A DNA stretch of 45,156 nt from Candidatus Parcubacteria bacterium (GTDB taxonomy: Bacteria > Patescibacteriota > Patescibacteriia > Buchananbacterales > SURF-54): positions 1 to 45,156 of the forward strand of contig QZIX01000017.1 in NCBI GenBank assembly GCA_003599635.1, read 5' to 3'. Of the stretch, positions 8,819 to 17,780 are shown piece after piece. The notes under the pieces were generated by a model that was given only the letters and a program-made list of their open reading frames with translations, was not told the origin of the DNA and made no database searches. Position numbers and translations under genes: made by a program. Position 1 is the stretch's first letter; every line of letters starts with the position of its first letter.

Positions 8819-9658
8819 TTATTTACCATTCCTGCTCTTTACCGCTTCCTCATAGCTTTTGGGATTGCCGACATCAAACCACTTGCCACGGAAAAAATAA
8901 CCGTAAATCTGTTCTTCGTAAGCGAGCTTCGGGAAAACGTCTTTTTCCAATTTTATAGTTTTTTTATTGATGTAATTGAAAATCTTGGGTTCCATAATAT
9001 AAATTCCGGCATTGATTACATGGGATAAATTCTTTGACGGTTTCGGCTTTTCCGTAAATTCCAGAACCTGCGAGCCGCGGATTCCGCATACACCCCAATC
9101 CGATGATTTTTCAACGGAAGTTAATGCCATCGTGACCGTACCCTTGTGCGATAAATGAAATTCAATCATGTCGGACAAATCAATTTCAGCCAAAACGTCG
9201 CCATAAATCAAAATAAAAGGCCTGTCGGAAAAAATTTCTTTTACCTGCAACAAGGCCTGCGCTGTTCCCACAGCTTCTTTTTCCTGCTCAATATAATCGA
9301 TTTTAACGCTAAAACGTGTACCGGCGCCGAAATACTGTTTTACCTTTTCGCCAAGAGGACCGAGAGATAAAGTGATGTCGCGTATTTCGTTATTGCGCAA
9401 AAGATCGATTGTATGTTCCAAAAGCGGTTTTCCCGAAATCGGCAGCATTACTTTGGGCAGTTCATAGGTTAACGGACGCATCTTCAGACCCTTGCCACCG
9501 GCTAAAATCAGGGCCTTGCTTACTTTACTCGCCAGACTTTTTGAAAGCAAATATTCAATGGCATGCGACCGGTTCCTGATTTTTTCCTCGTCGATTACCC
9601 TGTCAACCTGGTCCAGAAGGTCTTTTTTTATTGATATTGTCAGCCTTTTTCTGTCCAT
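8819..9658 (-). CDS. N-terminal ribbon-helix-helix domain fused to a sugar-nucleotide pyrophosphorylase-type nucleotidyltransferase
   Basis: MDRKRLTISIKKDLLDQVDRVIDEEKIRNRSHAIEYLLSKSL (RHH) then KALILAGGKGLKMRPLTYELPKVMLPISGKPLLEHTI...YGDVLAEID. Confidence 0.87.
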   Translation of the reverse strand: MDRKRLTISIKKDLLDQVDRVIDEEKIRNRSHAIEYLLSKSLASKVSKALILAGGKGLKMRPLTYELPKVMLPISGKPLLEHTIDLLRNNEIRDITLSLGPLGEKVKQYFGAGTRFSVKIDYIEQEKEAVGTAQALLQVKEIFSDRPFILIYGDVLAEIDLSDMIEFHLSHKGTVTMALTSVEKSSDWGVCGIRGSQVLEFTEKPKPSKNLSHVINAGIYIMEPKIFNYINKKTIKLEKDVFPKLAYEEQIYGYFFRGKWFDVGNPKSYEEAVKSRNGK

Positions 9659-9664
9659 ATTACA

Positions 9665-9694
9665 ATATCATACCATATCATACCTCTTCATACA
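9665..9694 (-). promoter_or_regulatory. Candidate operator: three 10-bp tandem units 6 bp upstream of the RHH-nucleotidyltransferase start
   Basis: ATATCATACC-ATATCATACC-TCTTCATACA on the plus strand. Confidence 0.5.
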
Positions 9695-9872
9695 ATACCG
9701 TTAATGTTACTATTTTGTGGACTGAATTTTTAATTTTTTTATTATTTTTATAAAAGGGTAAACAAAAAATTCACGATGTCGATAAAAGCAGGTGCTAAAT
9801 TTAAATGCAGTTTTTGTTATACCTAATACCAAAAGGCGAACAAATTACTTCAGCTTCTTATTGTAAATTATC

Positions 9873-10466
9873 TTATATTTTCCTCTTTGACTCATTCTTT
9901 TTATTGATATCACACTGACTTTTTTTACATACTGTATCAACTAGCTTTTTGGCATTCGATTCAAAAATAACTTGCGCGCCGGTTTTTTTTCCGGCATCTT
10001 CAATTAAAACTTTAATCGCCCGTTCGGTAATACCTCCGGTGCCTGTTAAAACGCCGATTGTTTTGCCCATATCATAAGCCATGGTAAATTCGCTCATAGT
10101 GCCGATACGTCCGGAAATTATTATTGCCGCGTCAATATAAGCCACAGACATCACGTTGCGGTATTTTTTGCAAACCAAATCGTTATTGGAGTAATGGAAG
10201 TCTTTTGGGACAAAAATAAACTCTGAAAAACCTTCAGAAGGAAAACCTATTTTTTGATGGCCTTCAATATCAACTGCCGGAGAAAAGGCTATGCATTTGC
10301 CGCCGGCTTGGCTGCAGGCAACGGCAGCTTCATGAGGAAGACCCGAACAGCCGCCGGTTATTAAAATCGCATTATTTTCGGCCACGGCTTTGCCGATTTG
10401 CCGGGCTTTAGCCCTGACGGCTTCGGTTAATTCCCTCGCCGCCGATCCGTAAACTCCGATTTTCAT
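9873..10466 (-). CDS. LOG/TIGR00725-like Rossmann-fold protein
   Basis: MKIGVYGSAA...ILITGGCSGLPHEAA...IIISGRIGTMSEFTMAYDMGKTIGVL. Confidence 0.82.
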   Translation of the reverse strand: MKIGVYGSAARELTEAVRAKARQIGKAVAENNAILITGGCSGLPHEAAVACSQAGGKCIAFSPAVDIEGHQKIGFPSEGFSEFIFVPKDFHYSNNDLVCKKYRNVMSVAYIDAAIIISGRIGTMSEFTMAYDMGKTIGVLTGTGGITERAIKVLIEDAGKKTGAQVIFESNAKKLVDTVCKKSQCDINKKNESKRKI

Positions 10467-10475
10467 AAAATCAGA

Positions 10476-11261
10476 TTATCTTTTAACAATAAATGCAAGA
10501 ATTAAATCTATAACAATAGGTAATATTAAGCTTGAAATAACTATTTTTAGCAATTTTCTTCTCCTTTTCTCTAGTTTAGTGTATTCTGGACCAAAATCAA
10601 ATTCAATGGATGGAAAATATCTTCTGTAAAAAGGTTCAAATATCATACTAGCGGTTGAAAAACCTAATACCAAAATCATTAATAATATAAGGAAAGCACC
10701 TGTATAAATCATTTGTTTGTTTTCGGCAGTAAAAATAATTACATCGTTTGGATTTAATGATGCCCCAGAGAGGATTAAAAAAAATATGGGAATATATAAC
10801 AGAGAAAAACTAATAGTGGCTAAATAAAAAAAACCATTTTTATATTTAAATAATACTGATTCATGCCGCGGAAAGGATTCAAATATTTCATTTAACCTAT
10901 TAAATGTACCACTTACCCAATTTCTATCAGCACCTACTACAATAAAACGATTTTGTTCAGAATTATTTTGAATTATAGAAATATCAATTTTTTTATATGC
11001 CTTAAGATTTGAAAAATGAAAATAAACACTTTCACATTTTTTTAAATCTAAAATATCACCGGTGTTAAAAATATCATCAGTTGTAGTTTCATAACTTGAG
11101 CCATCAATACAATTTATCTGAATTGAAAAAGTTAAATACAATTCATTGTCCTTATTTGATAAAGAATCCATGTACTGCGATTTTACATACTCAAATATAG
11201 TTTTTAGGTTCTCTTTATTCATTATTACGTTCTGGAAACTTTTTTTTCTTGTTTCTTTCAT
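10476..11261 (-). CDS. Hypothetical membrane protein, soluble N-terminal region plus C-terminal TM helices
   Basis: ORF 261 aa; hydrophobic segments near residues 150-210 and at the C terminus. Confidence 0.7.
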   Translation of the reverse strand: MKETRKKSFQNVIMNKENLKTIFEYVKSQYMDSLSNKDNELYLTFSIQINCIDGSSYETTTDDIFNTGDILDLKKCESVYFHFSNLKAYKKIDISIIQNNSEQNRFIVVGADRNWVSGTFNRLNEIFESFPRHESVLFKYKNGFFYLATISFSLLYIPIFFLILSGASLNPNDVIIFTAENKQMIYTGAFLILLMILVLGFSTASMIFEPFYRRYFPSIEFDFGPEYTKLEKRRRKLLKIVISSLILPIVIDLILAFIVKR

Positions 11262-11404
11262 AAAAGTAATTTCATTAAATTTATTATAAATAAATTAATA
11301 TTGTAATTTTACTGCAATATTAACTATTATGCAAAACAAGCAAAAAAAAGATCCTGAAATAAATTCAGATGACAATTTAAAAAAATTTTTCCAATAATAA
11401 AACC

Positions 11405-11524
11405 CTTTGTCCTGGCGGTGACCTACTTTCCCCAGAAAGAGTATCATCGGCGCTGGTGGGCTTAACTTCTGTGTTCGGGATGGGAACAGGTGTGACCCCA
11501 CCGCTAAAACCACCAAGACAAAGG
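11405..11524 (-). rRNA. rrf: 5S rRNA (ends approximate)
   Basis: Plus-strand TCATCGGCGCTGGTGGGCTTAACTTCTGTGTTCGGGATGGGAACAGGTG is reverse-complement 5S; TTGTC/GACAA terminal stem. Confidence 0.93.
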
Positions 11525-11914
11525 GTTCTATATTTTAACAATTAACAATTGACTATTAACAAATAACTTCTAATAAATAGCCGGAATTTAAAATTAAATT
11601 CCTTATAAGCTTTAATTTTTGTGGTTAAATATCTCGGCCTATTAGTACCTCTCGGCTGAATGCATTACTGCACTTACACCTGAGGCCTATCAACCTCATC
11701 ATCTTTGAGGGGCCTATAATGAAACCTAATCTTGAAGACAGCTTCGCGCTTATATGCTTTCAGCGCTTATCTAAACCGAACTTAGCTACCCAGCGGTGCC
11801 CTTGGTAGAACAGCTGGTACACTAGAGGTTCGTTCTTCCCGGTCCTCTCGTACTAGGGAAGAGCCTTCTCAAGTTTCAACGTCCGTGGCGGATAGGAGAC
11901 CGAACTGTCTCACG

Positions 11915-12211
11915 CATGTTATTCCTAAATTGCTTTAGGCACTGACTATACCTTCATCCTCTCAAAAACATTTGAGGAGGAGCTAACGTCTGATAGAAGT
12001 TTAATTCCTGAATATCAGGTACCTTCTATCTCAGTCCGACATAACGTCGGACATCAGTCGATACGGGGAATAATTTATGCTGCAATAGCACAAAATTAAT
12101 CTTCCCTCGGTATTGCCCTAAAAAAATCAGTTCGTAAAATTAATTTAGGGTTTCACCGATATTAGTTAGATTTTTTTTATCACATTTCTGTGATAGAACG
12201 CAATGTAATTT
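11915..12211 (-). other. Group I intron in 23S at the site equivalent to L2593, 297 nt, no ORF
   Basis: Exons read GGGTTCAGAACGT^CGTGAGACAG in rRNA sense; intron ends in G; contains S-like element GAAGGTATAGTC. Confidence 0.82.
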
Positions 12212-12244
<33 letters not shown>

Positions 12245-12278
12245 TGGCGAACAGCCAAACCCTTGGGAGCTTCTTCAC

Positions 12279-12311
<33 letters not shown>

Positions 12312-12807
12312 GAACCGGGCCGTCTATGTGAACTATTGGGCCCGACTAGCCTGTTATCCCCGGAGTAGCTTTTATCCGTTGAGCTTCCGCCGTCCTATTT
12401 CGTACGGTCGGATCACTAACTTCTGCTTTCGCAACTGCTTGTCTGGTTAGACTCGCAGTAAAGCTGGCTTATGCGTTTGCACTATCATCCCGATTTCCAT
12501 CCGGGATTAGCCAACCTTTGTAAACGCCTCCGTTACTGTTTGGGAGGCAACCGCCCCAGTTAAACTACCCACCAGATACTGTCCCTTCACCCGCTTCAGG
12601 GCAAAAGGTTAGACTTAAAAAATCACAAGGGTGGTATCTCACTGTCGTCCCGCCAAAGGCGGGACTCCCACCTATTCTGAACATGCGAAACTTTAAGCCA
12701 ATATCAAGTTATAGTAAAGCTTCACGGGGTCTTTTCGTCCAGCCACGGATAACGAGCATCTTCACTCGTCTTGCAATTTCACCGAGTACCTCGTTGAGAC
12801 AGTTCTC

Positions 12808-12839
<32 letters not shown>

Positions 12840-12860
12840 CACCCGACAAGGAATTTCGCT

Positions 12861-13243
12861 CTTCGTTTCCCTTTTACGAAGGACTATATCTTCACCCGAT
12901 GCTTGATCGGGGCTTAGCGTATAGTCTCTGAGGATTCTTAATAGTTGAAATAGCTGCGGAAGTAATTATTTAGGTTGTTTAAAAAACAACTATGTTTGTT
13001 TTCCAACTACTTCTATTTCAACGCTTCTATTCACATTGTTTTTTCAATAGAAGCCGCTTTCAACAATTTTGTTATTAATATCATAACAAAATTTAACTAT
13101 TAAGCCTTTCCTGCTGGTCATGGATTACCACTTCCCAGCATACAGCTAAGTTTTTACGGACCAATTTTACATTGCTGTAAAACGAGGCAGACTTCTTTTA
13201 TAATCCGTCCCAGTCCTTTTGTTCTCATATATATAAGAACAAA
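12861..13243 (-). other. Group I intron in 23S at the site equivalent to L1931, 383 nt, no ORF
   Basis: Exons read CCGTCCTAAGGT^AGCGAAATTCC in rRNA sense; intron ends in G; R/S pair CTCAGAGACTATACG and AAGATATAGTCC form P7. Confidence 0.9.
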
Positions 13244-14081
13244 ACCTTAGGACGGTTATAGTTACCGCCGGCGTTCATCCGCGCTTCAGTTCAAGGCTCA
13301 TCCCGCTTGCGCGGGGGTCACCTCTCCCCTTAACGTTCGGACACTGGCCAGGCATCAGCCCCTATACATCACCTTACGGTTTAGCAGGGACCTTTGTTTT
13401 TGATAAACAGTCGCTTGAGATCTTTAGCTGCGTCCCGCCAAAGGCGGGAAGCCCTTATTGCGAACTTACGGACGCTTTTTTGCCGAGTTCCTAAACGAGG
13501 TTTCTCTCGTACACCTTAGCACACTTATGCCCGCCTACCTGTGTCGGTTTGCGGTACGGTTACTTTCAGCTTAACTCTAGAGGTTTTTCTAGACATCAGT
13601 TTTGACTTGATTGGCATCAGCAAGCTTTCAGCCTTTTGCCAAGTCGGAAATTTGCGGCAGCGGATTTGCCTACTGCCATTTCCAAATCAGCAACGTCCAT
13701 ACCATAGAACGTCAAATCTCCACTAATGCGTCACCCCGTCGAAAACCAAAAGTAGTGCTGGAATATTAACCAGCTCGTCCATCGACTACGCCTTTCGGCC
13801 TCGCCTTAGGACCGACTAACCCTGGGTCGATTTGCGTTGCCCAGGAAACCTCAGGCTTACGGTGGGCGGGGTTCTCACCCGCCTTTTTGCTACTCATGCC
13901 AACATTCTCTCTTCTTTAACCTCCACCAGCCCTCACGGGTCTGACTTCAGCGGTTAAAGAATGCTCCTCTACCGTCCGACGAAATAAATTCCGCCGGACC
14001 CATATCTTCGGTACTAAGCTTGAGCCCCGATAAATTTTCGGCGCAAGACAACTTGACCAGTGAGCTGTTACGCTTTCTTTA

Positions 14082-14112
<31 letters not shown>

Positions 14113-15560
14113 TTGTTTGAGTCATGTCACCACCTTTTACACTTAGCTTAGATTTAGGGACCTTAAATGATGGTCTGGGCTGTATCCCTTTTGACTAATG
14201 GAGCTTAGCCCCCACAGTCTTACTCCTGCCGATAAAGCTAACCCGGTATTCGGAGTTTGGTTGGGTGAAGTAGGATCACTCCATCCGCACCCATTCAGTG
14301 CTCTACCCCCGGGCGCAACGACAAGGCTAGCCCTAAAGCTATTTCGAGGAGAACCAGCTATCGCCAAGTTCGATTGGAATTTCTCCGCCAGCCACAACTC
14401 ATCCCAATGTTTTGCACAGCATACGGGTTCGGGCCTCCTCCCGCTGTTACGCGGGATTCACCCTGGTCATGGCTAGGTCACCTGGCTTCGGGTCTTGTAC
14501 AAATGACTAAATCGGGTTATTAACCCTCGCTTTCACTTTGCCTCCGTCCGTTAAGAACTTAGGCTTGCCATTTGAAACAAACTCGTTGGCTCATTCTTCA
14601 ATAGGAACGCCGTCATCCCGCGAACGCGGGACTCCGACTCTTTGTAAGCATATGGTTTCAGATACTATTTCATTTCCCTCACCGGGATGCTTTTCACCTT
14701 TCCCTCACGGTACTTGTTCGCTATCGATCATCAAAAGTATTTAGCCTTGGCCAATAGTCTGGCCTGCTTCCCGCAGGGTTTCACGAGTCCCGCGGTACTC
14801 AAAATAATCACTGTAGAGCTATAACCCCTTTCGCGTACAGGACTGTCACCTTCTATGGTTGCCACTTTCCAGAGGCATTCCACTAGGGAAGTCATATTTC
14901 ATATTACCCTACTTAAGCTTGCAAGAACTTAGATGCAATTATTTTACAACGTTCTATAGGCATTACGGGCTTGCACCCTTAATTTTAAAAATAAACCAAT
15001 CCTTGCGGATCAATAAATTTCCAAAAATAACCTACAGAATTTGGGCTCTTCCCTGTTCGCTCGCCACTACTAAGGGAATGGAGCAACTTACAATTCCGCA
15101 ATCGTCTAAAAGACAATTGCAAAATGTAAATTGCAAAATTCTTTTTCTTTTCCTCCGGCTACTAAGATGTTTCAATTTGCCGGGTCGTCTTCATTACCCT
15201 ATGAATTCAGGCAATGATGATCCGATCTTCCATCGGACCGGGTTACCCCATTCGGAGATCCACGGATCAAAGGTTGCTTGCCACCTAACCGAGGCTTATC
15301 GCAGGCTGCTGCGTCCTTCATCGTCTTTTGATGTCGAGGCATCCACCATATGCGCTTGAATGATATTTAACCACAAAAATTATAAGCTTATAATTTTCGT
15401 TTAAAAATTTTTTACTAATTGGTGTACTCGTTATCTATGTACTTATTTATTGTTTATTCAGTTGTTAAAGTTCCCGAAATTTCTGATTTTTGTTCTTGAC
15501 ATCCTCAAGGCAGCAGATTTTTGCTGAATTTCAGGAGGCCAATTTCTTTCCACCTGGACT

Positions 15561-15583
15561 AAAAAAACCGCTTTTGCAAGCGG
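15561..15583 (-). terminator. Intrinsic-terminator-like hairpin in the 23S leader
   Basis: Minus strand CCGCTTGCAAAAGCGGTTTTTTT. Confidence 0.65.
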
Positions 15584-15738
15584 CTTTAACTAGCACAAAC
15601 TATACGGCTAACCGCTTGGCTTTTTTAGTGTAAGAAATATTTTTCTCATATTAAGCTGGAAATAATTTTATCCTTTTATAATTTCTTAGTCAATACGCCT
15701 AAAGCGTATTTTTGGGGATAAACAGTTGATACCTTTAC

Positions 15739-15767
15739 ATTATATAGTAAATTAGCTCGATTGTCAA
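15739..15767 (-). promoter_or_regulatory. Consensus sigma70-type promoter upstream of 23S
   Basis: Minus strand TTGACA-17 bp-TATAAT, both hexamers perfect. Confidence 0.82.
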
Positions 15768-15777
15768 GTATAGTCTG

Positions 15778-16083
15778 CTAATCCTTTTTCGGGTTATTAT
15801 CAATTTTTTGCTTGGCTAAATTTACAGCTCTTCCCAGATAAATCGTTATAAAAACAACAAAAACAGTAATTATCACGGCGTAAATAAACATTGCCAGTAT
15901 ATTACCTGACGGTTGAGGAAAGAGTTTACTAAACAATCCCTGAATGGCCTGATTCCAGGCCAAAGCCGCAACCAAACCAAAACCGGCAGTTGCGAGGGCG
16001 GCAAGTTTTTCCAGGATTTCGACTTTGAGCGTTTTGCCTTTTTGATTATTGTTGTTATGGTTGTTTTTTGCCACGGATTCCAT
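15778..16083 (-). CDS. DUF5654-like small membrane protein
   Basis: LEKLAALATAGFGLVAALAWNQAIQGLF...FIYAVIITVFVVFITIYLGR. Confidence 0.75.
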   Translation of the reverse strand: MESVAKNNHNNNNQKGKTLKVEILEKLAALATAGFGLVAALAWNQAIQGLFSKLFPQPSGNILAMFIYAVIITVFVVFITIYLGRAVNLAKQKIDNNPKKD

Positions 16084-16507
16084 ATTAAAGATTTAATATT
16101 AAGAGTTCCTGAATTGATTTTATCAGATAAATAAGATGAAGGCGATAATTGCACTACCATATAACGATATATGGTAGTGGAGCGACAAGAACGGTTGATT
16201 ATCGTTTTTCATTTTATATTTTATTGAATTTAAGGCGATATTGGCCAATGTCTTCTTCTGTAATTTTGCTTACCAATTTATTTGATTCAGTAGGCTGCGT
16301 TGAAGGCGGTATGTCGACTCGCCTCGGTTTGCTCGGCAAAGCGGACGTATCGCCACCTTACAATTGTCATGCCGAAATTTTTTAGCAATCGCGTAAATAA
16401 AAAAGGCCGCATTAAGCTGCAGTCATTTTTTTGTTATTCTCAAAACCCCCGCACCATTTCCACCTTTGGCGGAGATACGGGCATACTCGAACTCTTGATT
16501 ATATTAT

Positions 16508-16592
16508 TGGTGCTGGAGGGGAGACTCGAACTCCCAAGCCTTGCGGCACGTGCTCCTAAGGCACGCGCGTATGCCAATTCCGCCACTCCAGC
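16508..16592 (-). tRNA. tRNA-Leu (anticodon TAG), CCA encoded
   Basis: GCTGGAG/CTCCAGC acceptor, CGTGC-CTTAGGA-GCACG anticodon arm, long variable arm. Confidence 0.95.
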
Positions 16593-16892
16593 TCATTATA
16601 TATTGTAAAGGCGCCTGGCCCTGTACCGGGGCGAAGCGATTGGTGCAGGTTTTTACCATCGCGGTGCACATCAACTAATAATGAACTAATTTCTTTTCCT
16701 TGTCAAAACTTCCTTATTTAATTTTACACTAGATCAAAAATTTCCAGAAATTTCCAATAAGTGTAAATTTACATAAAATTAAACATTTGTATTTGACAAC
16801 AAGCATATTTTGTTAAATAATACCCTGAAAGTCAACTGGGGGTGGTTGGCTTCAAACAGATACATTTTACATCAGAAGTGGAGGTAGCGAGT

Positions 16893-17273
16893 ATGTGGCA
16901 AAGTACAGTAGTAAAGTGCCGAGGTTTAAAATTCGGAAAAAGAGTGATGACCGATCCAGTTACTATGAAAAAAATACCTATTGAACTGCCACAATCAACC
17001 GATGACACGCTGACTCACGCTGGGAGGGCGGAAGTTATCTGTAAAGAAATCATCTGTCGCGTGGAATCAATCAAAACAACGGAACTGCCGATCAAACAGC
17101 TTGCCATTGCCAATGGAATTATGGACCAAATCGCCCATCTGGAGGCAATGCTGACCGTACTCGAAAAGCCCGAGCAAGTCAAGCCCGTACTGGACAGGGT
17201 TTCCAGTCAAATTTCGGAAAATGCTTTACCGGGCACATTCGGACTTACTGTGTCCAATCTATTTAAAGTTTAA
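16893..17273 (+). CDS. Hypothetical protein
   Basis: ATG preceded by GGAGGTAGCGAGT SD; 126 aa; followed by a terminator. The ORF track starts upstream at 16842. Confidence 0.7.
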   Translation: MWQSTVVKCRGLKFGKRVMTDPVTMKKIPIELPQSTDDTLTHAGRAEVICKEIICRVESIKTTELPIKQLAIANGIMDQIAHLEAMLTVLEKPEQVKPVLDRVSSQISENALPGTFGLTVSNLFKV

Positions 17274-17286
17274 TGCCGTTTCAAAC

Positions 17287-17317
17287 GCCCGCATGCAGCA
17301 GCTGCGGGCTTTTTTTT
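17287..17317 (+). terminator. Intrinsic terminator
   Basis: GCCCGCATGCAGCAGCTGCGGGCTTTTTTTT. Confidence 0.85.
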
Positions 17318-17331
17318 ATTTCATCAGAAAT

Positions 17332-17362
17332 AAAAAAACCTCCCACCACAATGAGTGAGAGG
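17332..17362 (-). terminator. Intrinsic terminator
   Basis: Minus strand CCTCTCACTCATTGTGGTGGGAGGTTTTTTT. Confidence 0.75.
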
Positions 17363-17370
17363 AAAAATTA

Positions 17371-17565
17371 TTAGAACAAGCTTTTAACCTGAGACACGTT
17401 AAATTGCACATCTCCTCTTTCATCAGAGATAACAAAATCGCCGTTGGCTTCGTCAAAAACTGAAATTTCTCCAACGCGGCTTTGGCCGTCTTTAAAGTAC
17501 ACGATTGTTGATAAACTTGTCCCCTCCAGCTTCCTCAAACTTTCAATTATATTTCTTTCTACCAT
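17371..17565 (-). CDS. Hypothetical 64-aa protein
   Basis: GGGGGTGAAAT SD upstream of ATG, own terminator. Confidence 0.65.
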   Translation of the reverse strand: MVERNIIESLRKLEGTSLSTIVYFKDGQSRVGEISVFDEANGDFVISDERGDVQFNVSQVKSLF

Positions 17566-17635
17566 ATTTCACCCCCTGTCTTTGATTTTCTTCACAGGAT
17601 TAAATATTAAAAACAATTTAATAAAAAGTCAAACC

Positions 17636-17663
17636 TTGACATATTGAATAAAACTGTTATATT
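17636..17663 (+). promoter_or_regulatory. Sigma70-like promoter
   Basis: TTGACA-16 bp-TATATT. Confidence 0.7.
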
Positions 17664-17669
17664 GTCTTT

Positions 17670-17732
17670 GAGGCTAAATTTTTAGACTCAACACGGCGCA
17701 AGCGAGAAATCGCTTGCGTGTTTTATTTTTTT
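17670..17732 (+). ncRNA. Predicted ~60-nt small RNA between promoter and terminator, no ORF
   Basis: GAGgCTAAATTTTTAGaCTC hairpin then CACGGCGCAAGCGAGAAATCGCTTGCGTGTTTTATTTTTTT terminator. Confidence 0.5.
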
Positions 17733-17780
17733 AAGTTTATCCGAGATAAAATTTCAGTTGAATGTTTTTATTTTAAAAAT

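Noticed and set aside
14444-14627. CCCGC..GCGGG hairpins at 14444 and 14615 as independent mobile insertions
   Set aside because: Both occupy helices that are naturally variable and present in other bacterial 23S, so each alone is not evidence of insertion; only the exact 19-mer duplication is kept as a finding.
16149-16608. Plus-strand ORFs 16149-16385 and 16300-16608
   Set aside because: The second runs through the antisense of tRNA-Leu; both cover the tRNA-adjacent repeat. No convincing SD or family match.
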